Source: an uncultured Clostridia bacterium
GTDB taxonomy: Bacteria; Bacillota; Clostridia; Christensenellales; Aristaeellaceae
Reading direction: 5' to 3'
NCBI GenBank assembly: GCA_937906775.1
Contig: CALCUD010000115.1
Span: 1 to 17,208, forward strand
DNA: 17,208 bases
Shown: in pieces, positions 6,812-14,321 of the stretch
Position numbering within the stretch: the first letter of the stretch is position 1
How the letters are laid out: each line of letters begins with the position of its first letter
Notes under the pieces: model-generated
Databases searched by the model: none
What the model saw: only the letters and a program-made list of their open reading frames with translations
What the model was told of the DNA's origin: nothing
Made by a program: the position numbers and the translations under genes

Positions 6812-7348
6812 TCAGGCCTGCCTTTTCCTGCCGAAAATCAAACGCCTGACGGGGAACATCAGGATCAGCGCAAGCACTGCAGTCAGGATCACGGTCAGCA
6901 GGGCGTTCCTGATATGAACCCAGGTGACCGCGCCGCCGCCGAGATAGATGTAGGTAACATTCACAGCTTCGAAGATCGCGGTATTGGTGATGGCGCACAG
7001 CAGCGTCCGCAGCCACGCGGGCGTGACTTTTACGTCTTTTCGGACGGCACGTTCATATTCCAGCGTCTTCAGCGGTTTATCCGCGAAGCCGAAGGAGCAG
7101 AAAAGCGTTGTGAGCGAGTATAACGCGAGGTTCATAAAGGGAATGGTCGGCAGCATGATCTCCATCATCAGCCCGTAGGCTAATCCGACCCATAATGCCC
7201 GCAGTTTCCCGTAAGCGACGGTAACGACGGCAATGATCACATAGAGCAGATTCGGGACAACGCCGAAGATCCCGAGATAGGGCATGACACAGACATGAAA
7301 CAGATACCCGAGGAGGGTGATCACGACCAATACGAGGCTTTTTCTCAT
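6812..7348 (-). CDS. mreD: Rod-shape-determining membrane protein MreD
   Basis: 178 residues, almost entirely hydrophobic, with about five membrane segments. The size and pattern are those of MreD, the poorly conserved membrane link between MreC and the RodA-PBP2 synthase. The N-terminal MRKSLVLVVITLLGYLFHV and the VPNLLYVIIAVVTVAYG region (about 31-47) resemble MreD proteins of Firmicutes. The assignment rests mainly on order, since mreD sits between mreC and PBP2 in nearly all such operons. The start lies 4 nt after the mreC stop, with GAGGAGG inside the mreC end. The stop TGA is in the same reading frame as PBP2, 16 codons before its TTG. Confidence 0.9.
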   Translation of the reverse strand: MRKSLVLVVITLLGYLFHVCVMPYLGIFGVVPNLLYVIIAVVTVAYGKLRALWVGLAYGLMMEIMLPTIPFMNLALYSLTTLFCSFGFADKPLKTLEYERAVRKDVKVTPAWLRTLLCAITNTAIFEAVNVTYIYLGGGAVTWVHIRNALLTVILTAVLALILMFPVRRLIFGRKRQA

Positions 7349-7352
7349 CCGG

Positions 7353-8882
7353 TCAGTCCTCCTCGAAGGTCATGCTTTCCGGATCGGGCGTGATATAGGG
7401 AGTCGGTGTCGGTTCGGGAGAGGGAGTCGGGCTGGGCGTCGGATCCGAACGGAAAGAAACCTGATTATAGGTGAGATTGGTTGCCTCGGGTGAAGGCGTC
7501 GGCGTCGGCATCGGAGTCGGAGACGGCGTCGGCGTCGGCGTCGGCTCCGGCGTCGGCGTCGGGGTTTCGTTGGGATCCGGCGTGTTCTGACTCTCAAACA
7601 GGGAACTCGCGATCTCCGGAACCACAGGGGAAGGACGCGCGCTTTCAAGCGGAACAAACGCCAGCGACTGGCCGTTGTCGCGCCCTTCAATCGCTTCGGC
7701 GTACGGCTTGTAGCGGAGCACGATCACGTATTCGACATGCCTGAAATCCGCCAGCGGCTCGATGATGATATATTGTTTGTTGTCTTCCATGCCGCGCGTA
7801 CTTTCACGGACCGTTCCGATCGGGATCCCCTTCGGGAAACTCATGCCGACACCGCTGGTCACGACCGTATCGCCGGGACGGGGAAGATTGTCATCCGGAA
7901 GGTAATACATACGGCACAGAGGACTGCCGGAGGTATCCACGCTCAATGTTCCGCGGACGGTTCCCTGGTCGCGGCTGGACTGGATCAGGGCGGCAATGGA
8001 GGCTTCCTTGTCAATGATGGAACGGACGGTCGCTTTACTGGCCTGAACGTTTTCCGTGTAGCCGACCAGCGCGCCGCCGATGGTCACAGCCATATAGTCT
8101 TCGATCCCGTCATTCAAACCTTTATTGATCGTGAAGGTTAAAAAATAGTTGCCGTCGGAGCGCCCGATGACCGTGCAGACAATGGGCTTCATATCGGCGT
8201 TTGCCACGATCTCATCGGACATATCCTCATACTGGCGCAGCGTATTCTGAAGTTCATCGGCCAGCATGGCTTTGTAGACCAGCTGTTCATTTTCCGCCCG
8301 GACCGCTTCGTATTCGGCTTCAATATTGGCTTTCAGCTTGATCCCGCGGAAGTAGTTCACAAACGCGTCAGTCACGGAGCTGAACAGGCTCTGCACCGGA
8401 GAGAGAACGCCGGAGATCGCGTTTTCCGGTGCATCAAGGCCGGGAGTGGAAGGACTGATCCGATGAAAAATAAAGGCGGCGACACAGATCAGCAGCACGG
8501 CTGTGACCAGTCCGAGAATGATCCCGCGCAAAAGCCGGGGGATCCCGTGTTTTTTGCGCTTTTTCTCTGTCGGAATGGGCTGCAGATCATCGTCCAGCAT
8601 CACACCGGAGGAATATACTTTGTTTTTGAAGGCGTCAAAATCATCCGGCCCGGCAACACGCGCGTCGCTGTCCGGTTCGGGCGTATTATCACGGCTGCCG
8701 GCGGATTCCTGTGTTTCGGCAGCGCTCTTTTTACGGAACTTGCGAAGAGCTTCATCCGGCGTGTCGGAAAGATCTGAAACCGTGTTTTCTTCATGCGCTT
8801 CCGGATCATTCCAGATGAAATCATCCGTAACAAAAGAGGAGGATTCCTCTTTGCGCGGTTCTTTTTGACGGAATCTTGCCAT
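7353..8882 (-). CDS. mreC: Rod-shape-determining protein MreC with extended head and tail
   Basis: 509 residues, far longer than the roughly 280-370 usual for MreC. Residues 1-117 form a charged, probably disordered cytoplasmic head. Residues 118-140 are the single membrane helix. About 165-225 is the coiled coil that dimerises MreC, including NIEAEYEAVRAENEQLV. About 230-400 is the extracytoplasmic double beta-barrel, with typical stretches DGIEDYMAVTIGGALVGY and GDTVVTSGVGMSFPKGIPIG. Residues 433-509 form a Pro/Thr/Ser tail with many PTPTP units. MreC scaffolds PBP2 and RodA outside the membrane. The start has GAAGGTGA about 9 nt upstream and lies 43 nt after mreB. The core is intact, so this is a functional MreC with added flexible ends. 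Confidence 0.93.
   Translation of the reverse strand: MARFRQKEPRKEESSSFVTDDFIWNDPEAHEENTVSDLSDTPDEALRKFRKKSAAETQESAGSRDNTPEPDSDARVAGPDDFDAFKNKVYSSGVMLDDDLQPIPTEKKRKKHGIPRLLRGIILGLVTAVLLICVAAFIFHRISPSTPGLDAPENAISGVLSPVQSLFSSVTDAFVNYFRGIKLKANIEAEYEAVRAENEQLVYKAMLADELQNTLRQYEDMSDEIVANADMKPIVCTVIGRSDGNYFLTFTINKGLNDGIEDYMAVTIGGALVGYTENVQASKATVRSIIDKEASIAALIQSSRDQGTVRGTLSVDTSGSPLCRMYYLPDDNLPRPGDTVVTSGVGMSFPKGIPIGTVRESTRGMEDNKQYIIIEPLADFRHVEYVIVLRYKPYAEAIEGRDNGQSLAFVPLESARPSPVVPEIASSLFESQNTPDPNETPTPTPEPTPTPTPSPTPMPTPTPSPEATNLTYNQVSFRSDPTPSPTPSPEPTPTPYITPDPESMTFEED
7495..7563 (-). repeat. GC-rich Pro/Thr codon repeat in mreC
   Basis: A run built from the hexamer CCGACG and close variants (CCGATG, CCGACT, CCGGAG on the minus strand), encoding the PT/PS repeats of the MreC tail. 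A similar shorter run lies at 7403-7441. Such arrays can expand or contract by slippage, so the tail length may differ between strains. It is a coding repeat, not CRISPR. Confidence 0.75.
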
Positions 8883-8925
8883 GACCGGAATTCACCTTCT
8901 TTCGTTTCAGATAACACAGTCAGGA

Positions 8926-9951
8926 TCACATACCGGGCAGCATTTTCCTGTCTGTGGAGGAGAGAAGCTGGATGTTCTCGGCCAGGTACCCGATGCCGAG
9001 AATGCAGCAGTCTCCGGGATCCTTGGCCAGACGGACCGGAATGCCAAGATTTTCGGATACAAAACGGTCCATGGCGAACAGGAGAGAGGCGGAACCGGTC
9101 AGATGGATCCCGTTCCGCATAATATCGGAGGCAAGCTCCGGCGGCGTCCGCTCCAGAACCCAGCGGACCGCGCGCAGAATGGCCTGACAGGGCTCCTTCA
9201 GCGCTTCGTAGGCCTGCGTGGAGGTAAAGGTGACTGTGCCGGCGGAGGTGTTCAGCTGATGGATCCCCCGGACAAGAATGGAACGGCTTTCTTCCAGCGG
9301 CATAGCGGACGCGAGGTCTTTTTTCACATTCTCGGCAGTCTGACGTCCGACAAGAATGTTGCATTCGCGTTTCAGATATTCCACAAGGGCTTCATCCATC
9401 CGCTGACCGCCTACCTGAACGCTTTGAGAAACGACAAGTCCGCCCAGGGAAATGACCGCGACATCTGTGGTTCCGGCGCCGATATCGACGATCATGGAAC
9501 CGACAGGATCATAGACAGGAAGCCCTGTGCCGATCGCGGCGACAAAAGGCTTTTCGATCAGATAAACATGCTTCGCGCCGGCCATACGGATCGCTTCGGT
9601 CAGCGCTTTGCGGTTGATATCGTCCAGCCCGCAGGGGACAGAGACGATGACGCGCGGATGATTCAGATAACTGATTCCAATCGCTTTGCGCAGAAAGTAT
9701 TTGATCAGCAGTTCAGCCAGATCAAAATCCGCAACAGTACCGGCATGGATCGGGGAAACGGCCATCAATCGGTCGGGACTCCGGCCGTAAAGGAAACGGG
9801 CTTCATCCCCGACAGCGCGGACATTGCGCTTGTTTTCACGTTCCACAACCACCATTGTCGGTTCGGAAATGACGATCCCGCGATTCCGCACATAGACGGA
9901 TGTGTTGGCGGTTCCAAGATCAATCCCGATATCGGGAGCCAGAATCGGCAT
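8926..9951 (-). CDS. mreB: Actin-like cell-shape protein MreB
   Basis: 341 residues, full length for MreB. MreB forms ATP-dependent filaments at the inner membrane face that orient the side-wall synthases. Visible motifs are phosphate-1 IDLGTANT (10-17), Glu133 in LIEKPFVAAIGTGLP at the position of the hydrolysis glutamate, and phosphate-2 VDIGAGTTDVAV (155-166). GGQRMDEALVEYL lies at 181-193, and LERTPPELASDI precedes the adenosine loop. That loop reads LTGSASLL (284-291) where MreB usually has LTGGGALL. The segment around 228-245 also departs from the usual GRD...GLP pattern. The start lies after AAAGGTTG at 8 nt, 40 nt downstream of maf. With these changes it might be a divergent MreB or an Mbl-like paralogue, but operon position argues for the principal MreB. 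Confidence 0.95.
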   Translation of the reverse strand: MPILAPDIGIDLGTANTSVYVRNRGIVISEPTMVVVERENKRNVRAVGDEARFLYGRSPDRLMAVSPIHAGTVADFDLAELLIKYFLRKAIGISYLNHPRVIVSVPCGLDDINRKALTEAIRMAGAKHVYLIEKPFVAAIGTGLPVYDPVGSMIVDIGAGTTDVAVISLGGLVVSQSVQVGGQRMDEALVEYLKRECNILVGRQTAENVKKDLASAMPLEESRSILVRGIHQLNTSAGTVTFTSTQAYEALKEPCQAILRAVRWVLERTPPELASDIMRNGIHLTGSASLLFAMDRFVSENLGIPVRLAKDPGDCCILGIGYLAENIQLLSSTDRKMLPGM

Positions 9952-9991
9952 AGATGTTTCAACCTTTCAAAAATACAGAATCCGGTTCAGT

Positions 9992-10558
9992 TCAATCAAG
10001 GACATAACCGGCGAGCAACAGCAGTTTCCGGACAAGAAACATGGGAAGTCCGATTGTTCCGGAGGGTGAGCCTTCCACCCGGGAGATCCATTTTGCGGCG
10101 CCGCCCTGCAGCGCGTAAGCCCCGGCCTTATCCATCGGTTCGCCTGTAGCGACGTAGGCGCGGATCTCCGCTTCCGTAGGCGTTCCGAAGGTGATATCGG
10201 ACCGGTCGACATCGGTGAATACCTGTCCGCCGGGCGCGATCACCGTGACGCCGGTAAAGACCTGATGCGTTTTCCCGCACAGGAAGCAGAGCATCCGGAA
10301 CGCGTCCTCCGTGTTTTTCGGCTTGCCAAGGGCGGTTTCTTCCAGGGCCACGAGCGTATCCGCGGCAAGGATGTAACGGCCCGGATGAAGCAGCGCGGCG
10401 GCTTTCGCTTTCCGCAGACTTAGCTCTGCGACGGCTTCGCACGGCGGGAGAGAACAGGCCTCGTCGACGTCCGGCGCGTCGATCTCAAAAGGAAACCCAC
10501 AGGAAGTCAGCAGTTCCCGACGTCTCGGAGAAGAAGAAGCAAGGATCAACGGTTCCAA
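9992..10558 (-). CDS. maf: Maf-family nucleoside triphosphate pyrophosphatase
   Basis: 188 residues from a TTG at 10558. AGGGAGG lies 7 nt upstream and the protein then begins MEPLILASSSPRRRELL, the standard Maf N-terminus; longer upstream frames contain promoter sequence and are not protein-like. Family motifs are ASSSPRR (7-13), DVDEA, ILAADTLV (about 63-70), GKP, and EPMDKAGAYALQGGAAKWI. Maf/YhdE enzymes hydrolyse non-canonical or pyrimidine nucleoside triphosphates to monophosphates, and Maf overproduction blocks septation in Bacillus. The gene opens the mre operon, a position it holds in many Firmicutes. The usual neighbour radC is missing between maf and mreB. An extended -10 promoter lies about 37 bases upstream. 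Confidence 0.93.
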   Translation of the reverse strand: MEPLILASSSPRRRELLTSCGFPFEIDAPDVDEACSLPPCEAVAELSLRKAKAAALLHPGRYILAADTLVALEETALGKPKNTEDAFRMLCFLCGKTHQVFTGVTVIAPGGQVFTDVDRSDITFGTPTEAEIRAYVATGEPMDKAGAYALQGGAAKWISRVEGSPSGTIGLPMFLVRKLLLLAGYVLD

Positions 10559-10594
10559 GATCAGGCCTCCCTTCAGCAAATAAAAAACCAAATT

Positions 10595-10603
10595 AGTATA
10601 ACA
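10595..10603 (-). promoter_or_regulatory. Extended -10 promoter of the maf-mre operon
   Basis: On the minus strand TGTTATACT combines an extended -10 TG with TATACT (10595-10600). There is no good -35, consistent with an extended -10 type. An inverted repeat CAGAC/GTCTG (10610-10628, 9-base AT spacer) lies where the -35 would be and could be an operator. There is no terminator between the preceding glycosyltransferase stop and this promoter, so read-through is also possible. Confidence 0.6.
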
Positions 10604-10713
10604 TAAATTCAGACAAAATAAAAGTCTGCCGATTTTCCGAAATGTGTATGTGAAGTGATTTGTGAGTGAAAATATGGAACGTTCCGGAATCACTGCAACG
10701 GAGGAGCCGGCCG

Positions 10714-12750
10714 TCAGTCCGGATTGGTGATCTCATACCCGCGTATACGGACAGTCCCCCGGTCGATCGAAAAGTTATAGGAATCTTCCGGATGGCTGAA
10801 GGTGAATTCATACAAAGCCTTGCCCGGATGGATATCCAGCGTCAGCAGCTCGTTGGTGTTGTTGATGGACAGCGTCGTCTCCTGATCCGAATCAATGCAG
10901 AAGCAGACGGTCATCGGGGAAGAAAGGAGAGCGTCATTCCATACGCACAGAACGCCTTTGGTCCCGGCGGCCAGTTCGCAGCGGTACACACCGTGGATCA
11001 TGCTGTCGGCCCACCGGCCTTCCTTTGGGATCTCCACGACCTTGAAATCGTTGGAGTCAAAAAGCGTACGGCAGGCTGAACTGAAAGTGGCACACGCGTA
11101 GGCGGAGGGATCCAGGACCAGAATATCCGGGTAGGAGATCGGACGGTCCGGGATCACGCCGCGAAGCAGGAAAGGCGTATAGCAAACAAATCGGCCTTTT
11201 TCCGGATCGGTTTTCTGAATCAGATCCTGAAGGTAAAGATAGTCAGGCGAATATTTTGTATTGGCTTCGATCGGATATACATAAGACAGGCCGGTGTCGG
11301 TCGTAATAAGACTGTAGGACCTGTCCCCGATGCAATTCACAATCTTTTCGGCGGATCCGGCGACCGGCGGATCATAGGTACGGGAGGCGTCCCGATAGGC
11401 AAATACACTGTTGACAAGAAAAAGAAGCACACTGCCGTACAGCGCAATGAACCGTAATGCTTTGGACTTTTTCAGGACCGGAATGATCGCCAGCAGGGAC
11501 AAAACAGCGAGGGAAATGCGGATAATGATATCCCAGGCCGCGTTTCTGGAAACGGTAAAGAAGAAATTGTCCAGGGAACAACCGTAATACGCTCCTGCTT
11601 CTGTGGGCTGGCATCCGAAAACCGCGGCATAGACAGCCGTAAATCCGCAAAGAAGAGCGGAGAGGACCGGAGCGGACAGGCTTTTCGCACTGTCTCTTTC
11701 TTTCCGCGTACAGCACAGCATGAGAAGCGGAGGAAGGTACATGGCGAAATATCTGGCGTTGGTGACGGAATAATCTTCGGTTCTGTCAACTGTCAGAACA
11801 GTAACTGCACAGACGGTCAGCACGCAAAATGCTAAAAAGTGAGCCATCCGACGGTCCGCTGATCTCATACTTCCACGCATGTACAGAATACAGAGCAGTG
11901 CCGGCAATCCGCCTCCGATCATGAAATAGAACAGATACCGGAGTGTTCCGAGAAGAAAGGTGAGGACGGTAAAATCGTATCCTGTTTCCAGCTTTTCGGA
12001 ATAAACGGACAGGAGGGAAGATCTGCTCCCGAAGACTTTGACCGATATCAGATAATTGAGGAAGCATACGGCAACCATGACAAGGATGGACAACGCATTC
12101 ATCAGGAGCGATTTATACGATTTTTTACGGATGTTCAGGATCACTGCCGCGATCAGGATCAGACAGGCCGGAGCAACGGCTCCGGGTTTGACGGAATACA
12201 TGATCCCGCCGAGAATGCCGCAGGCCGGAAGATACTTCGGTCGATCGGTTTTCAGGAAACGATAGATCAGCAAAAACAGGGAGTAATACAAAGGATAGAG
12301 CAAAGATTCAGACGCAACGATCTGACCTAGAAGGAAATCCGGAAGCAGCGCGGTGAGGCCGGAGAGCAGCAGAGCTTTTTTTTCATTGCCTGTAATCTCT
12401 TTCGCCAGGGCATATGCGGGAAAGATCGCGGCATTCATCATCAGACAGTTCAGCAGCTGAATGAGACGGTAATACGGGACGCCCTGCGGAAGAAGATAGA
12501 TCGGGGAAAGGATCAGCGGGTAAAGGAAATAGGAATAATCGGCGCTTTGCGCGTGATACAGGAGCTCGCCTTTTGTCGCGATGGACTTTGCAATGGAATA
12601 ATAGAGCATTTCATCTATGACAATGGTGGGCTGAGTAGAGGTAAACAGAGCGAGCGCGTACCGGAGCAGAAAGAAAAACAGGTATGTCGCGATCAACCAG
12701 GAAAACGGCCGGAAATTTTTGCCGCTCACTGAATTCTCCCGATGGATCAT
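10714..12750 (-). CDS. Polytopic GT-C-type membrane glycosyltransferase
   Basis: 678 residues. About twelve membrane segments fill residues 16-455, and a soluble, probably extracytoplasmic C-terminal domain fills about 465-678 with beta-rich segments. IVIDEMLYYSIAKSI (43-57) places an acidic DE pair just after the first membrane helix. This is the catalytic loop arrangement of GT-C enzymes (ArnT/PMT-like, glycan transfer from a polyprenyl-phosphate sugar outside the membrane). Further positive signs are the HAQSADYSYFLYPLILSP loop and KPGAVAPA. Donor and acceptor cannot be told from sequence. AAGGGGGC lies 6 nt before the ATG. It follows the phosphodiester glycosidase by 53 nt and probably shares its transcript. 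A role in decorating teichoic acid, exopolysaccharide or surface protein is inferred. Confidence 0.82.
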   Translation of the reverse strand: MIHRENSVSGKNFRPFSWLIATYLFFFLLRYALALFTSTQPTIVIDEMLYYSIAKSIATKGELLYHAQSADYSYFLYPLILSPIYLLPQGVPYYRLIQLLNCLMMNAAIFPAYALAKEITGNEKKALLLSGLTALLPDFLLGQIVASESLLYPLYYSLFLLIYRFLKTDRPKYLPACGILGGIMYSVKPGAVAPACLILIAAVILNIRKKSYKSLLMNALSILVMVAVCFLNYLISVKVFGSRSSLLSVYSEKLETGYDFTVLTFLLGTLRYLFYFMIGGGLPALLCILYMRGSMRSADRRMAHFLAFCVLTVCAVTVLTVDRTEDYSVTNARYFAMYLPPLLMLCCTRKERDSAKSLSAPVLSALLCGFTAVYAAVFGCQPTEAGAYYGCSLDNFFFTVSRNAAWDIIIRISLAVLSLLAIIPVLKKSKALRFIALYGSVLLFLVNSVFAYRDASRTYDPPVAGSAEKIVNCIGDRSYSLITTDTGLSYVYPIEANTKYSPDYLYLQDLIQKTDPEKGRFVCYTPFLLRGVIPDRPISYPDILVLDPSAYACATFSSACRTLFDSNDFKVVEIPKEGRWADSMIHGVYRCELAAGTKGVLCVWNDALLSSPMTVCFCIDSDQETTLSINNTNELLTLDIHPGKALYEFTFSHPEDSYNFSIDRGTVRIRGYEITNPD

Positions 12751-12803
12751 GCTGCCGCCCCCTTGAAGTGATCATGCGATATTATCCGGAATCAGGATAA
12801 AAA

Positions 12804-13751
12804 TCATTCTTCGCTGTCGTCGACCGTATATTCGCCCGAATACGCGCTTGCGAAATAGATGATATCGCCAAGCAATCGTTTTTTTCTATTTTGGGGCGCG
12901 TTGATCTTAGCCCAGTTTGTGTCTCCTCTCCGGAAAATCATTGTTGTGGAAGAGCCTCCGTCCAGGTTGTAAGCCTGCAGCACATCCGGGAATTCCGTCA
13001 CGATCAGCGTTTCAAAGTCCCACAGGTTCAATCCTTTGGAACCCGGATCTTCCGGCCCTTCGCTGCAGATGCACAGATATTCCAGCGGCCCGGTCTGGCA
13101 GATCGCCATCCGCTGCGCGCTGCGGTCGATTCCGATGTTGTGGTCGTGAAGCTGTTCTCTTTCGGACGGGATCCCGTCAACGATCAGCGCGGGTCCGAAA
13201 GTGAAAGAATGCATGACGTTATCCATCCAGGGAGCCATATCCTCTTCCGTTGCCTGACGAAGAAGATGCATATCCCCGGCGAGATCCACCACGAGAATAT
13301 CCATATTTCCCTTACAATTGTCGCGATATACCTTTCCGGCACGAATGACGGAGCCGACACTGCTCCGGGCACTGAAAAAATCCCCATTAATTGCAAGAAC
13401 GGCTTTGTTGTTTTTCGCGATCGTCGATCCGAGAACCGTATGGGAGCTGCCGTAGCGGGCAGCCAGCGCGGTCCGGAACTGGGCCGGTGAGGAAAGCGCG
13501 ATCCGCGCCGCCAGCCAGTTGGTATCCTTATACCGCCCGCGGATCAGAGATACGGAGATCGTAGGATCTTCGTACCCCACGGGATCCGGATTTCCGTCCG
13601 TATAGATATAACCGCCATCCACGGGACCGTATTGCGGATCGTTTTCAACATCAAGTCCAACCGAACCGGCGCCGGCGAACGGAATACCGGAAAATATCAG
13701 AAGCATGACCGTGACAGCACACGCAAGACGCTTGCAAAAACAACAGAACAT
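12804..13751 (-). CDS. Secreted phosphodiester glycosidase family protein (NAGPA-like)
   Basis: 315 residues from ATG at 13751, chosen because AGAGGAG lies 8 nt upstream; an ATG at 13778 has none. A signal peptide covers about residues 1-28, with basic CKR followed by a hydrophobic core and FAGAG. The mature part matches the phosphodiester glycosidase domain of mammalian uncovering enzyme and bacterial YdzN/EpsL-type proteins. Motifs are AINGDFFSA (120-128), FTFGPALIVDG (183-193), the catalytic-core motif YNLDGGSSTTMI (261-272), and RLLGDIIYF (292-300). Bacterial members cleave or remodel sugar-phosphodiester linkages in exopolysaccharide or wall polymers, usually outside the cell. Paired with the membrane glycosyltransferase it suggests a small surface-glycan module. 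It has its own promoter and upstream tandem repeats. Confidence 0.88.
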   Translation of the reverse strand: MFCCFCKRLACAVTVMLLIFSGIPFAGAGSVGLDVENDPQYGPVDGGYIYTDGNPDPVGYEDPTISVSLIRGRYKDTNWLAARIALSSPAQFRTALAARYGSSHTVLGSTIAKNNKAVLAINGDFFSARSSVGSVIRAGKVYRDNCKGNMDILVVDLAGDMHLLRQATEEDMAPWMDNVMHSFTFGPALIVDGIPSEREQLHDHNIGIDRSAQRMAICQTGPLEYLCICSEGPEDPGSKGLNLWDFETLIVTEFPDVLQAYNLDGGSSTTMIFRRGDTNWAKINAPQNRKKRLLGDIIYFASAYSGEYTVDDSEE

Positions 13752-13787
13752 ACCGGCGTCTCCTCTCTGATGCATCAATTACTGTTT

Positions 13788-13815
13788 ATTATACAGATTC
13801 CGGAAGTTTTGTCGA
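13788..13815 (-). promoter_or_regulatory. Sigma-A promoter of the phosphodiester glycosidase gene
   Basis: On the minus strand, -35 TCGACA (13810-13815, one mismatch) and a perfect -10 TATAAT (13788-13793) are separated by 16 bp. The -10 lies 37 bases before the start codon. A pair of direct repeats begins 4 bp upstream of the -35, so regulation by a DNA-binding protein is likely. Confidence 0.8.
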
Positions 13816-13819
13816 GTTG

Positions 13820-13877
13820 GGAAAACGGAAACCGGTATCTTTTGCGTGTAGGAAAACGGAAACCGGTATCTTTTGCG
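13820..13877. repeat. Two 27-bp direct repeats at 31-bp spacing, operator-like
   Basis: Copies at 13820-13846 and 13851-13877 are identical. Each starts GGAAAACGG, has the centre GAAACCGGTATC, and ends TTTTGCG. The centre is a near-palindrome around ACCGGT. The 31-bp period is close to three DNA helix turns, which puts both centres on the same face. The repeats lie just upstream of the -35 of the glycosidase promoter and within the divergent region before the secreted protein operon. A two-site binding element for a transcription factor is the simplest reading. Confidence 0.75.
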
Positions 13878-14125
13878 ATACTCATTTGTTCATGAAAGTA
13901 TGATTTTTACTGTTGTTCTGATAGTGCTTTACCGCGGAAAAGCAAATGTTAAATGATTCGCAAGAGTGACATTAAGTAACTATTTGATGGAATGCGTGTA
14001 ACTTACGGTTTGCCCTGTATTCCGGAACGGGGCATAGATATGGTTTCAAAAGCCTTGAAAAGACTATATATGGGGCCTCTGCAGCTGCACAGTGACAAAA
14101 TCTATATGATTTTTGTTCGAAATAA
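13878..14125. other. Non-coding part of the divergent intergenic region
   Basis: No protein-like frame is seen on either strand. It contains an inverted repeat TTTCAA/TTGAAA (14043-14059, 5-base spacer) and a GC-rich patch CCTCTGCAGCTGCAC near 14076-14090 within otherwise AT-rich DNA. I see no RNA gene fold or riboswitch that I can support. Confidence 0.5.
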
Positions 14126-14154
14126 TTGCAAAAATGGCATAAAATTTGTATAAT
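14126..14154 (+). promoter_or_regulatory. Distal sigma-A promoter of the secreted protein operon
   Basis: TTGCAA (14126-14131) and a perfect TATAAT (14149-14154) are separated by 17 bp. The predicted start near 14161 would give a leader of about 160 nt before the first gene. Confidence 0.7.
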
Positions 14155-14245
14155 TTTGAAACAAAATAAACAGAAATTTATCTTCAATGTTTTCAAAAAA
14201 AATTTTATTTATTATAATATGTAACCGGATATGCAACTTAATTCC

Positions 14246-14254
14246 TGTTATAAT
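14246..14254 (+). promoter_or_regulatory. Proximal extended -10 promoter of the secreted protein operon
   Basis: TGTTATAAT is a perfect extended -10 (TG at 14246-14247, TATAAT at 14249-14254). No -35 is seen at the right distance. Transcription from near 14261 would leave a leader of about 60 nt ending in the strong AGGAGGAG ribosome binding site at 14308-14315. Confidence 0.6.
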
Positions 14255-14321
14255 GGTAGCGTAAAAGTGGGAGTGCTATGGAAATTTTCCCATTTATCAG
14301 GTTTATCAGGAGGAGATTACG

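Noticed and set aside
7495..7563. CRISPR-like short GC repeats
   Set aside because: The hexamer period is a Pro/Thr codon repeat inside mreC, with no spacers of constant length.
8881..10149. Open frame of 422 codons on the plus strand opposite mreB
   Set aside because: Composition is that of an antisense shadow, while the minus strand carries clear MreB motifs. No start signal.
10681..10716. Terminator after the glycosyltransferase (CCGG...CCGG stem and a GGAACGTTCC palindrome)
   Set aside because: Only four-base stems or a perfect short palindrome without a T tract; no support for termination.
13972..14196. Small Cys-rich minus-strand protein in the divergent region
   Set aside because: No ribosome binding site, it overlaps a good promoter on the other strand, and its AT-driven Phe/Cys/Tyr composition is typical of non-coding DNA.
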